64,000 bases of DNA from Cryomorphaceae bacterium (lineage in GTDB: Bacteria > Bacteroidota > Bacteroidia > Flavobacteriales > Schleiferiaceae): the NCBI GenBank assembly GCA_017858515.1, contig JAFMBM010000010.1, positions 1-64,000 of the forward strand. Direction: 5' to 3'. Below are positions 41,598 to 50,973 of this stretch, piece by piece (position 1 is the stretch's first letter; every line of letters begins with the position of its first letter). Both the position numbers and the translations under genes were made by a program. The notes under the pieces were generated by a model. It was not told the DNA's origin. It saw nothing but the letters and a program-made list of their open reading frames with translations, and ran no database searches.

Positions 41598-41873
41598 CTA
41601 TGCGAAGAGCAACCACCAAGCCACGCTCACCAGAACTGCCAATATGGCGGCTAAACGGTACATACTCGAACCTTGAAGTCTCCCTCTTTTCCCTGATGTC
41701 CATTTGGATTTGAGGTCTATGCTTCTTAATGAATTCTGAGCCTTTGAACGGTCTCCTAATTGTTCAGCCATTTTTTTATGACGCTCTTTGTCTTCGTCGT
41801 AATACCTCGGCTTAAAATCAAATGAACGCGGTCTTCGTGCTTTGAAAAAAGAAGGCAATCTCGGTGGTTCCAT
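41598..41873 (-). CDS. Small membrane protein next to mutL
   Basis: FDFKPRYYDEDKERH motif and one C-terminal TM helix. Confidence 0.65.
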   Translation of the reverse strand: MEPPRLPSFFKARRPRSFDFKPRYYDEDKERHKKMAEQLGDRSKAQNSLRSIDLKSKWTSGKRGRLQGSSMYRLAAILAVLVSVAWWLLFA

Positions 41874-41918
41874 TTCACAAAAATAGATTGCATATTAGAG
41901 AATCAAATAGAACGAGTT

Positions 41919-43037
41919 ATGCATTGCTTCAATTTTTCCCTTCCAACTGCCGAAACCCCAATTCCAAGATTCGATTTTTCACCCAGCACAGTGGTTCTAT
42001 TCTCTACTTTATCGAGTGATTTGGTTCTACCCTTTATTCGTGAATTAAAGTCGCATTTTAAGGAGGCCCGTTTTATCGGATGCAGCACGGCTGGGGATAT
42101 TTCTGATGGAATGGTGAAGGACGATGTAGTCTCAGTACTTTGTTTGAAGCCCAAAAAGGGAAGAATAGAAATCTTTAACGATAGCATTTCAAGCGAAACT
42201 TCCTATGAATCGGGATTAAAAATGGGAAAAAGAGTGCGCAAGCAAGGTCTTGTGCATCTTTTTGTGCTGAGTGAAGGTTTAGATGTAAATGGTTCTGAGC
42301 TTGCTAAGGGCTTGAGAGAGGGTCTTCCCCCTGATGTTTCTGTTACTGGTGGATTGGCTGGAGATGAAAGCCGATTTCTTTCTACCTGGGTTTTAAATGA
42401 AGAAGCCACCCCAAAAAGCAATCAGCTTTCTGTTATGGCATTTTATGGCGATTGGGAGATTGGTTTTGGGTCTATGGGTGGATGGGATAGCTTTGGGGTT
42501 GAACGTTTAGTAACAAAATCGAAGAACAATGTTTTGTATGAAATCGATAACAAACCGGCTTTAGACCTATACAAAAGCTACTTAGGAGAAAGGCAAGCTG
42601 AGCTTCCTGCCTCAGGACTGCTATTTCCGCTAAGCATGCGCATTAGCGGTTATCAAGCGCCTGTTGTGCGTACCATATTGTCTGTTGATGAAGAAGAGAA
42701 GAGCTTAATTTTCGCTGGGGATATCCCAGAGAATTCATATGTTAAATTGATGAAAGCCAATGTCGATAGGCTTGTAAACGGAGCTGAAAGCGCTGCAAAT
42801 GTGGCCATTGAGTCAATCGCAAAAAGCCCAGATTTAAGTATTCTCATTAGTTGTGTTGGAAGGCGTTTGGTTTTAAAGCAACTGATAGAAGAAGAAATAG
42901 AAACAGTCAATTTGGCACTGTCGTCTAAAACTTCGGTCGGATTCTATTCTTACGGTGAATTAGCTCCTTTCTCCAAAGGAGAGCGTTGTGAGTTGCATAA
43001 TCAAACCGTGACTATCACCACTTTTAGCGAGAAATAA
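41919..43037 (+). CDS. FIST signal-transduction domain protein
   Basis: VLFSTLSSDLVLPFIRELKSHFKEARFIGCSTAGDIS; SISCVGRRLVL-like ISCVGRRLVL C-terminal motif. Confidence 0.85.
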   Translation: MHCFNFSLPTAETPIPRFDFSPSTVVLFSTLSSDLVLPFIRELKSHFKEARFIGCSTAGDISDGMVKDDVVSVLCLKPKKGRIEIFNDSISSETSYESGLKMGKRVRKQGLVHLFVLSEGLDVNGSELAKGLREGLPPDVSVTGGLAGDESRFLSTWVLNEEATPKSNQLSVMAFYGDWEIGFGSMGGWDSFGVERLVTKSKNNVLYEIDNKPALDLYKSYLGERQAELPASGLLFPLSMRISGYQAPVVRTILSVDEEEKSLIFAGDIPENSYVKLMKANVDRLVNGAESAANVAIESIAKSPDLSILISCVGRRLVLKQLIEEEIETVNLALSSKTSVGFYSYGELAPFSKGERCELHNQTVTITTFSEK

Positions 43038-43516
43038 TGGAAAAACAATTCCACCGATTGCTGAAAAGACAGCTGAAAAAACATTTCGGCGACCTTTCAA
43101 CTATTCCTGCAGGAATGGATGATTTTCTATCGTCCGTAAGCTTGGCATACTCTGAATTCGACTTAGATTTAAAACATTCTGAGGGAATTTTAGAGATCAG
43201 CATGCGAGAGCTTTTTATTGCCAATCAAGAATTGAGAAGTAGAGCTGAAGAAAGTGAAAACGAAGCAGAATCACTCCGAAATGAAATCGGGAATATAGTT
43301 GACAACATAAACGAGGTTGTTTTTAAAACCGATTTACTTGGAAACTGGGTCTACTTAAACTCTGCTTGGAAAAAATTGACAGGACTTAATGTAGAACAGT
43401 CTTTAGGGACCTTCTCCTTAAATCTTTTAAATAGCAATCACGCAAACGAAATAAATAGCGATTTCACCGCCCTTCTCAAATCGCCGAATTCAGAGTACAA
43501 TAAAATTGTAAAGTAA
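43037..43516 (+). CDS. N-terminal part of a PAS sensor histidine kinase (frameshifted from the next ORF)
   Basis: NIVDNINEVVFKTDLLGNWVYLNSAWKKLTG (PAS); stops at 43514-43516. Confidence 0.75.
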   Translation: MEKQFHRLLKRQLKKHFGDLSTIPAGMDDFLSSVSLAYSEFDLDLKHSEGILEISMRELFIANQELRSRAEESENEAESLRNEIGNIVDNINEVVFKTDLLGNWVYLNSAWKKLTGLNVEQSLGTFSLNLLNSNHANEINSDFTALLKSPNSEYNKIVK

Positions 43517-43523
43517 AGACTCA

Positions 43524-45482
43524 TTGAATGAGGAAAAGTGGCTGAGCATCAAGGCGAAAGCAGATAAAAGATCCGATGGATGGGTACTTGGTTTAATTGG
43601 TACCATTACCGATATCACAGAGAAGTATAAAGCCGAACAAAAGGTAAAATGGTTGGCCACAGTAGTGGAAAAAACGAAGAATACCGTAATTATTTCAGAT
43701 TCTCAACAGAGGATTACCTGGGTAAATAGAGCCTTTGAAGAATTAACGGGCTATACTTCCGAAGAGGTCATAGGTAAAAATCCTGGCCACTTCTTGCAGG
43801 GAGATCAAACGGATAAAGCAACGATTAGAGATATCCATGAAAAAATTGTTTCAAAACAAAACTATAGAGGAACCATCTTGAACTTTGCGAAAAATGGCAA
43901 TCCCTACTGGGTTCAAATGGCTATTGACCCGCTTTTTGACTCCAAGGATGGGCTCGAAGGATACATAGCGATTGAATCAGACGTTACTGAAGAGATTAAG
44001 GCGAAAAATGAACTCATTCGCTCTGAAGCCCTGTTAAAGGCAGTTTTGAATAGTATTACCGATTATATCTGGGCCATCGACGAAAATTACAAGGTAACTT
44101 TTGCAAATAATGCAACGAAAAGGGAATTAAAGGAGATCTACGGTGTGGATATAGAGGTAGGGAAGGATATGCGAAATCTTTATGGAAGCAAGGATCAAGA
44201 CATTTGGGAAGAATTTCTAAAATCCTCCCTCACAAACGATTTTAAGCGGGATCGTATCGTGCGTGTTATGGGAGATCGAAAACGGGTTTTCGATGTGTAC
44301 TTCCACCCAGTATTTGAACTGAACACCAAAACAGGCGTAGTACTTTACATAAGGGATATTACGGATGAGATTAAGGCACAACTCAACCTAGAGGAAAAAA
44401 CAGATCAATTGCAAAAAGCTCAAATTCTCGCTGATTTAGGTTCTTGGGTTTTTGATGGAAAAAGCGTGGTCTCATGTTCTGAAAAAATGATGGAATGGCT
44501 AGATCTGCCCTCAGAGCAGATAAGTTATACTGAATTTACCAATGCGATAGATCCGGATTCAAATACCGGTATATTGGATTTCCTACTCAATGAAGGTCTT
44601 GAGGAATTTACTATTGAACATGAATTTGAAGCAAAAGCAGGGTCTTCACGAATTCTAAGAACAATGGCTAGACGCTCTCAATCTCAAACGAGCAATCGAT
44701 TCGTGGTACGAGGGGTTTCACTAGATATCACCCAACAAGAGAAGGTGAGAAGCCAGTTGAAAGAGCATGCTTCAGAACTACAGTCTACCAATGCAGAGCT
44801 GAATCAGTTTGCATACGCAGTGAGCCACGATTTAAAGTCGCCAGTTAGAGCTGTGTACAATTTAGCACAATTCATTCTACAGGATTTATCCAAAGGAGAA
44901 GAACATATTAAGCCTAAAGTAGAAATGCTAATTCAACGAGCTCAGTTTATGGAGCAACTCATTGATGGTATCTTGAATTACTCGCGAGCGGGAAGAAAAA
45001 AATATTCGATTTCCTCTATAAACACTAGACAGTTAATAAGACAATTGCTCGAGAGTATAGATCTTGAAAAGGAAACCGCAGTTTCGATACGAGAAAAGTG
45101 GCCAATAATGGAAGGAGAAGAAATACCCTTTATTCAAGTGTTTTCCAATCTATTGAGTAATGCAGTGAAGTACGGGAAGGCGAAAGAAAGAGGCATAGTT
45201 GTGCATTCGTTGGAAGATAGAATGCCAGAATTTGCTCATTTCAACATTCAAGACTTTGGAGATGGAATTGAAAAACAATACCAAGAGAAGATATTTGATA
45301 TTTTTCAAACCTTAGATGAATCAAGTAATGGGAAAGGAACGGGTATTGGCTTGGCTTTAGTAAAGAAAATTATAGCAGACAAGGGCGGAGAAATTTGGGT
45401 AGAATCCGATATAAACACAGGATCTAATTTCCATTTTACTTGGCCCATTATTAATAAACGAGTTGATTATGAGAATCAATAA
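43524..45482 (+). CDS. PAS-domain sensor histidine kinase, remainder
   Basis: Several PAS/PAC segments; FAYAVSHDLKSPVRAVYN (H box), VFSNLLSNAVKYG (N box), KGTGIGLALVKKI (G box). Confidence 0.92.
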   Translation: MNEEKWLSIKAKADKRSDGWVLGLIGTITDITEKYKAEQKVKWLATVVEKTKNTVIISDSQQRITWVNRAFEELTGYTSEEVIGKNPGHFLQGDQTDKATIRDIHEKIVSKQNYRGTILNFAKNGNPYWVQMAIDPLFDSKDGLEGYIAIESDVTEEIKAKNELIRSEALLKAVLNSITDYIWAIDENYKVTFANNATKRELKEIYGVDIEVGKDMRNLYGSKDQDIWEEFLKSSLTNDFKRDRIVRVMGDRKRVFDVYFHPVFELNTKTGVVLYIRDITDEIKAQLNLEEKTDQLQKAQILADLGSWVFDGKSVVSCSEKMMEWLDLPSEQISYTEFTNAIDPDSNTGILDFLLNEGLEEFTIEHEFEAKAGSSRILRTMARRSQSQTSNRFVVRGVSLDITQQEKVRSQLKEHASELQSTNAELNQFAYAVSHDLKSPVRAVYNLAQFILQDLSKGEEHIKPKVEMLIQRAQFMEQLIDGILNYSRAGRKKYSISSINTRQLIRQLLESIDLEKETAVSIREKWPIMEGEEIPFIQVFSNLLSNAVKYGKAKERGIVVHSLEDRMPEFAHFNIQDFGDGIEKQYQEKIFDIFQTLDESSNGKGTGIGLALVKKIIADKGGEIWVESDINTGSNFHFTWPIINKRVDYENQ

Positions 45483-45897
45483 GGTTCTTCCTTCCATCGT
45501 TCTAATTGACGATGATGAAGTGGATATAATGAATTTCGAGCGAACTATGCGTCACCTAGCCGTTGTAAATAAGTTTCATATTTTCAGAAATGGGGAGGAA
45601 GCTAGAAGAGCTATTTTAGGTGATGGCGGAAGTATTAAGAAGCCTTTTGCCTTAATAGTTGATTTGAACATGCCTAAAATGGGTGGGCACGAGCTCATTG
45701 AAGCTTTAAGTACCCAAAAAGAATTAATTGGGATTCCTGTTTTTGTTTTTACTACTTCAGATGCCGATAAAGACCGCCAAGAGGCTTGGGAATTGAAGGT
45801 GAATGGATACTTCCTTAAGGAACTGTCTCAAAATGCCTATATGCAAACTTTAAAGGTTATTGTTGATTTTATTAACTCAAGCGAAATTCCGCAATAG
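45463..45897 (+). CDS. Response regulator receiver domain
   Basis: PSIVLIDDDEVDIMNFERTMR, LIVDLNMPKMGG, VFTTSDADKDRQEAW. Confidence 0.93.
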   Translation: MIMRINKVLPSIVLIDDDEVDIMNFERTMRHLAVVNKFHIFRNGEEARRAILGDGGSIKKPFALIVDLNMPKMGGHELIEALSTQKELIGIPVFVFTTSDADKDRQEAWELKVNGYFLKELSQNAYMQTLKVIVDFINSSEIPQ

Positions 45898-48798
45898 ATG
45901 ATTAAAAATCAAGTTTATATAGTACTTCTATTTATTTTTATTTCGTTCAATTCTTTCGCTCAGCCTTGGAAATCTGATGTTAAGGCGAAGGCTTGGTCGG
46001 ATAGCATTATTAACAATCTCAGCCTAGAAGAAAAGATCGGGCAATTATTTATGGTGGCGGCTTACTCAAATAAGACCGATAGTCATAAACAGCAGATCGA
46101 AAAGTATATCGAAGAATATCATATTGGCGGTCTGCTTTTTTTGCAAGGAGGGCCTATGAGACAAGCAAGACTTACGAATCATTATCAGAGTAAGTCGAAA
46201 TTACCCCTATTGATTTCGATTGATGCCGAGTGGGGATTAGACATGCGACTAGACAGTTGTTTTAGATATCCTTGGGCCATGACATTAGGAGCAGTTCAAA
46301 ATCTTAAATTATTAGAGAAGACAGGTGAGGAATTAGGAGAGCAATGCAGTCGATTGGGGGTTCACTGGAATTTCGCTCCGGTTCTTGATCTAAACACCAA
46401 TTCTGCCAACCCAATCATAAATGCTAGAAGTTTTGGGGAAGAAGTAAATAGAGCGCTGCCTTCTGCAATGGCCTTAGCCTTAGGCATACAGTCTAAAAGG
46501 GTCATCCCTTGCGGAAAACACTTTCCTGGTCATGGCGATACAGATAAAGACTCGCATAAAACCCTGCCCTATATAGGCAAGAGTTTGTCTCAACTTGAAC
46601 GAACTGAATTAGATCCTTTTAGAAGGGCCATACAAATGGATATTGCTTCAATAATGGTGGCTCATTTAAATGTTCCATCCTTAACGGGTTCTAGTGTTCC
46701 TACGTCTTTGAGTTCAGAAGTAGTTACCGATTTACTTCGAAAAGAGATGAACTTTAATGGTTTAATTGTCTCAGATGGATTGAATATGGCTGGGGCTAAT
46801 GTGGGCTCTGCTGGGGATATTGAACTGCAGGCTTTTTTAGCCGGAAATGATGTGCTTCTTTTCCCACCCAATGTTGAAGCGGGTTTTGATAAAATATTGG
46901 CGCATTTAAAAGAGAATCCCAATGTTGAGGAGCAATTAAATCAATCTGTACAGAGAATTCTTCTTGCAAAGTACTGGGTTGGTTTGAATAAATACGAACC
47001 CGTTAATTTAAAGAACTTATACGAAGATTTGAATAAATCGAGCAATGAGGTTACTCTAAATAACTTGGCACAAAGTGCTGTGACTCTACTTATTAATAAA
47101 GAAAACACCCTTCCATTCAGCACAGAAATCAAATCAACCGCCTGTGTGATATTGGGTGTTGATCCAGGAACCACTTTTGCCAATCATCTTAAAAAGTATA
47201 CAGAATTAGATGTTTTCATTTTAAAGGATGAAAACGAAAGTGACTTACTTTATAATTTATCGAGTTATGATCGAATAATAGTAGGATGGTATACTTCGGG
47301 TGTAAATCCTTGGAAACCTTATAAACCTGAAGATTCTGAACGCCAGTTTCTAGATCGATTAAGTTTGCAGTCATCTTTTGTACTTAGCTTATTTGGAAAC
47401 CCCTACGTTATCAAGAGTTTTCCAGAAGTACTCAAAAGCAAAGCCCTGATTGAAGCATACCAAAATAGTCCAGCTTTTGAACGGAAAGCTGCGGAACTGA
47501 TTTTTGGCGTTTTCGGAGCGGAGGGAAGGCTTCCTGTTCGAGCGAGCTCACAATTCCCTGCTGGCGCTGGAATTAAAACAGAAGGGACAGACATCTTGGG
47601 CTTTTGCACTCCAGAAGAAGTGGGTATGAATTCAGCTTCATTGAATACCATCGATAAATTAGTAGAGGAGGCCATTCTAGATGGAACGATGCCTGGAGCC
47701 CAAGTGCTCATAGCAAGGAGAGGAAAGGTGATTTTTCAAAAGAACTATGGTTATCATACATATGATAAAACATTTAAGGTATCGGATTATGACTTATACG
47801 ATATCGCTTCAATTACAAAAGTGGCGGCATCTACTTTGGCAATAATGTCGTTATACGATAAAGATGATTTAGACCTAGACAAGACTCTAGGTTATTATAT
47901 CCCATCTGCGAAACAAAGCAACAAAGCCGATATAATTATAAGAGAAATGCTCGCACATCAAGCCCAACTTCAGGCTTGGATTCCTTTCTATATGCGGACT
48001 CTAAATAAAGATGGGGTGCCTAAACCAAAATTGTACTCTAAAAATCTAGATGCCGTTTTCAGCGCGCAAGTTGCCGAGAATTTATATATTCGAAAAGACT
48101 ACTCAGACACCATTTTAAAACTCATTATCCGTTCTGAGCTCCTAAAGAAAAAGGAGTACAAATACAGCGATTTAGGTTATTATCTCATGCAAAACATTAT
48201 TGAGAGACAAACAAAAATGACTCTAGATCAATATGTTAGCAGTCAGTTTTATCAGCCAATGGGATTGAGTAGATTAACGTATAATCCATTATTAACTTTT
48301 ACAAAAAAGGAAATTATTCCAACTGAAAACGACACCTATTTTCGAAAGCAATTGGTACACGGCTTTGTGCACGATCAGGGAGCTGCCATGTTGGGAGGGG
48401 TAGGAGGTCACGCAGGAATCTTTGCAAATTCATTGGACTTAGCCAAGTTGATGCAAATGTTTCTAAATGGAGGTACCTACGGTGGAGTTCGTTATTTAAG
48501 TACTACTACCCTAGGAGAGTTTACTAAATGTCAATTCTGTGAAGAAGATAATAGAAGAGGAGTTGGATTTGATAAGCCTCAGCTAAGCGGAGAAGGTCCG
48601 GCATGCACCTGCGTGAGTATGCTGAGCTACGGTCATACTGGCTTTACCGGTACAATGGTCTGGGTAGATCCTCAATCAGAATTAATCTATATTTTCTTAT
48701 CGAATAGGGTAAACCCCGACGCACAAAATACAAGGCTTATTCGTTCTAGTTTACGAACCAATATCCAGGAAATCATTTATAATTCTATAGAAGAATGA
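45898..48798 (+). CDS. GH3 beta-N-acetylhexosaminidase fused to a beta-lactamase-like serine hydrolase
   Basis: KIGQLFMVAAYS, CGKHFPGHGDTDKDSHKTLP (GH3/NagZ motif); YDIASITKVAAS (SxxK), YSDLGYYLM. Confidence 0.94.
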   Translation: MIKNQVYIVLLFIFISFNSFAQPWKSDVKAKAWSDSIINNLSLEEKIGQLFMVAAYSNKTDSHKQQIEKYIEEYHIGGLLFLQGGPMRQARLTNHYQSKSKLPLLISIDAEWGLDMRLDSCFRYPWAMTLGAVQNLKLLEKTGEELGEQCSRLGVHWNFAPVLDLNTNSANPIINARSFGEEVNRALPSAMALALGIQSKRVIPCGKHFPGHGDTDKDSHKTLPYIGKSLSQLERTELDPFRRAIQMDIASIMVAHLNVPSLTGSSVPTSLSSEVVTDLLRKEMNFNGLIVSDGLNMAGANVGSAGDIELQAFLAGNDVLLFPPNVEAGFDKILAHLKENPNVEEQLNQSVQRILLAKYWVGLNKYEPVNLKNLYEDLNKSSNEVTLNNLAQSAVTLLINKENTLPFSTEIKSTACVILGVDPGTTFANHLKKYTELDVFILKDENESDLLYNLSSYDRIIVGWYTSGVNPWKPYKPEDSERQFLDRLSLQSSFVLSLFGNPYVIKSFPEVLKSKALIEAYQNSPAFERKAAELIFGVFGAEGRLPVRASSQFPAGAGIKTEGTDILGFCTPEEVGMNSASLNTIDKLVEEAILDGTMPGAQVLIARRGKVIFQKNYGYHTYDKTFKVSDYDLYDIASITKVAASTLAIMSLYDKDDLDLDKTLGYYIPSAKQSNKADIIIREMLAHQAQLQAWIPFYMRTLNKDGVPKPKLYSKNLDAVFSAQVAENLYIRKDYSDTILKLIIRSELLKKKEYKYSDLGYYLMQNIIERQTKMTLDQYVSSQFYQPMGLSRLTYNPLLTFTKKEIIPTENDTYFRKQLVHGFVHDQGAAMLGGVGGHAGIFANSLDLAKLMQMFLNGGTYGGVRYLSTTTLGEFTKCQFCEEDNRRGVGFDKPQLSGEGPACTCVSMLSYGHTGFTGTMVWVDPQSELIYIFLSNRVNPDAQNTRLIRSSLRTNIQEIIYNSIEE

Positions 48799-49484
48799 AA
48801 CATACCGTAATCCTCGCAACTCTTATTTCCTTATTCTCTGCATTCTCAGCTAATGGGCAGTCTGCTGGAGATAAAAAGCCAACAGATGAACAAGGGAGGC
48901 CACATGGTATTTGGCTAATTTTTTATGAAGAAGGCTCTCCTAAATCAGTCATTGAGTATAAAAATGGTTGGAGAAATGGAAATCAGTTGGAATGGAATAA
49001 CCAGGGGAGATTGATTTCGCGAAATCAATTTAAAAATGACACTTTAAACGATGTGCAATATGTGTACGATGGAAATGGAAAGCTGCAGTCGAAGAGGAGT
49101 TATAATATGGGAGTATTACATGGGGAGCTTCAAATTTTCGACCGAAATGGAAAGCTGCAGGAAATGGGCAGGTATGTAAATGGTGAGAAAGACGGAGAGT
49201 ATATTTGGTTTTTTGCAAATAGTAAAAAAGCTACTCAGTATCAATATGATATGGGTAAGATAAACGGAAATGTGATTTATTACTATGAATCAGGAGAGAT
49301 GAAATCATCAACCTCCTACATAAATAATGAAAAACAAGGGGTTTATTCTGAATACGATGAAGAAGGAAAGAAAACAGTGGAGGGGTCTTTTGTAAAGAAC
49401 GAAAAAGACGGAAAATGGCTTTATTTCAATAAGGAAGGCGAAGTAGTGAAAAAAGAAAAGTATAAAATGGGCGAATTGAAATGA
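48795..49484 (+). CDS. MORN-variant repeat (YwqK-like) secreted protein
   Basis: Repeated DEQGRPHGIWLIFYEEG / NGKLQEMGRYVNGEKDGEYIWF units. Confidence 0.88.
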   Translation: MKHTVILATLISLFSAFSANGQSAGDKKPTDEQGRPHGIWLIFYEEGSPKSVIEYKNGWRNGNQLEWNNQGRLISRNQFKNDTLNDVQYVYDGNGKLQSKRSYNMGVLHGELQIFDRNGKLQEMGRYVNGEKDGEYIWFFANSKKATQYQYDMGKINGNVIYYYESGEMKSSTSYINNEKQGVYSEYDEEGKKTVEGSFVKNEKDGKWLYFNKEGEVVKKEKYKMGELK

Positions 49485-50626
49485 TAGACTCTAAAATGAC
49501 AATAGGTATTGTTTGCTATCCCACTTATGGTGGGAGTGGAGTTGTGGCTACTGAACTCGGAAAGTTTTTGGCGAAATTGGGTCATAAGGTTCATTTCATA
49601 ACTTACAATCAGCCTGTTAGGCTAGACATCTTAGAGGAGAATATTTACTATCATGAGGTAAATGTAGAGGACTATCCTCTTTTTCAGTACCAGCCCTATG
49701 AGTTGGCTCTATCAAGCAAAATGGTGGATACGGTTCTGAACGAGGGTATTGAAATTTTGCATGTTCACTATGCCATTCCTCATGCGTACGCAGCGTATAT
49801 GGCTCGAGAGATATTAAAAGAAAAAGGGATTTACATTCCCTTTATCACCACCTTGCACGGCACAGACATCACTTTGGTAGGAAAGAATCCGTCCTATAAA
49901 CCAGCGGTTACTTTTAGTATCAACCATTCTGACGCAGTAACCTCTGTATCCGATAGCCTAAAATATGAAACGATAAAGTTTTTTTCAGTTAGAAAGGATA
50001 TTGAGGTGATTCCAAACTTTATTGATTTAGAGCTTTACAAAGGAGAGAAGAATTGTTTGAAGGCCAACTTAGCCCCGTTAGGTCAGAAAATTATAACCCA
50101 TATTTCAAATTTCCGAAAGGTGAAGAGAATTGGAGATGTGGTTAGTATTTACAATATGATTCAAAAGGAGATGCCTTCAAGGTTAGTTCTATTGGGAGAG
50201 GGTCCTGAAAGGCAGAAAGCAGAGGAGCAAGCGAGAGATTTAGGAATATTAGATCAGCTCATTTTTTTAGGAAAAACAAATGAAATAGAGCGGGTGCTTT
50301 GTATGTCGGACGTATTTCTCCTGCCTTCTGAAAAGGAGAGTTTTGGTTTAGCAGCTTTAGAGGCAATGGCTGCCAAAGTTCCTGTCTTGTCTACCAATAC
50401 GGGAGGGCTACCTGAAGTTAATATCGATGGAGTAACAGGCTACACTGCTAATGTTGGCGACATCAATCGTCTAGCTGAAAAAGGTATAGACATGCTCAAG
50501 AACGCACAGCTGCATGAGCAGCTGAAACAATCTGCTTATGAACAAGCTCTGAAGTTTGATATCAAGAACATTGTTCCCTTGTATATCAACCTTTATAAGA
50601 GAGTATTAGCAGAAATACGAGTTTAA
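49481..50626 (+). CDS. bshA: N-acetyl-alpha-D-glucosaminyl L-malate synthase
   Basis: IGIVCYPTYGGSGVVATELGKFLAKLGHKVHFITY; TTLHGTDITLVGKNPSYKP; GT4 fold. Confidence 0.94.
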   Translation: MIDSKMTIGIVCYPTYGGSGVVATELGKFLAKLGHKVHFITYNQPVRLDILEENIYYHEVNVEDYPLFQYQPYELALSSKMVDTVLNEGIEILHVHYAIPHAYAAYMAREILKEKGIYIPFITTLHGTDITLVGKNPSYKPAVTFSINHSDAVTSVSDSLKYETIKFFSVRKDIEVIPNFIDLELYKGEKNCLKANLAPLGQKIITHISNFRKVKRIGDVVSIYNMIQKEMPSRLVLLGEGPERQKAEEQARDLGILDQLIFLGKTNEIERVLCMSDVFLLPSEKESFGLAALEAMAAKVPVLSTNTGGLPEVNIDGVTGYTANVGDINRLAEKGIDMLKNAQLHEQLKQSAYEQALKFDIKNIVPLYINLYKRVLAEIRV

Positions 50627-50973
50627 CCGCCCACTCTTTTTACGGTATGTCCTAATTCTTTTAAAAATTCAATGGCTTTGTTACGACAATCTCCCTGAAG
50701 AATAATTTCACCCTCTTTTACAGTTCCTCCTGTACCACAATGCGCTTTGAGTTCTTTACCCAAGGCTGCTAACTCAAACTGGTTTCCAATGAAGCCCTTA
50801 ATGATCACTGCAGTTTTACCTGCTCGGCCTTTTTTTTCTAAATGGGCTTCAAGTAGTTGTTTTTCTCCGCTGACATCGTCAAATTCATTTTCTGATTCAA
50901 AAGTGAAATCTCGATTAGTAGAAAAAACAAATCCTCCTTCACTCGTTTCCTTCCCTTTGAACATCTTTGCCAT
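50623..50973 (-). CDS. SUI1/YciH translation initiation factor-like
   Basis: RAGKTAVIIKGFIGN...LGKELKAHCGTGGTVKEGEIILQGD. Confidence 0.93.
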   Translation of the reverse strand: MAKMFKGKETSEGGFVFSTNRDFTFESENEFDDVSGEKQLLEAHLEKKGRAGKTAVIIKGFIGNQFELAALGKELKAHCGTGGTVKEGEIILQGDCRNKAIEFLKELGHTVKRVGG

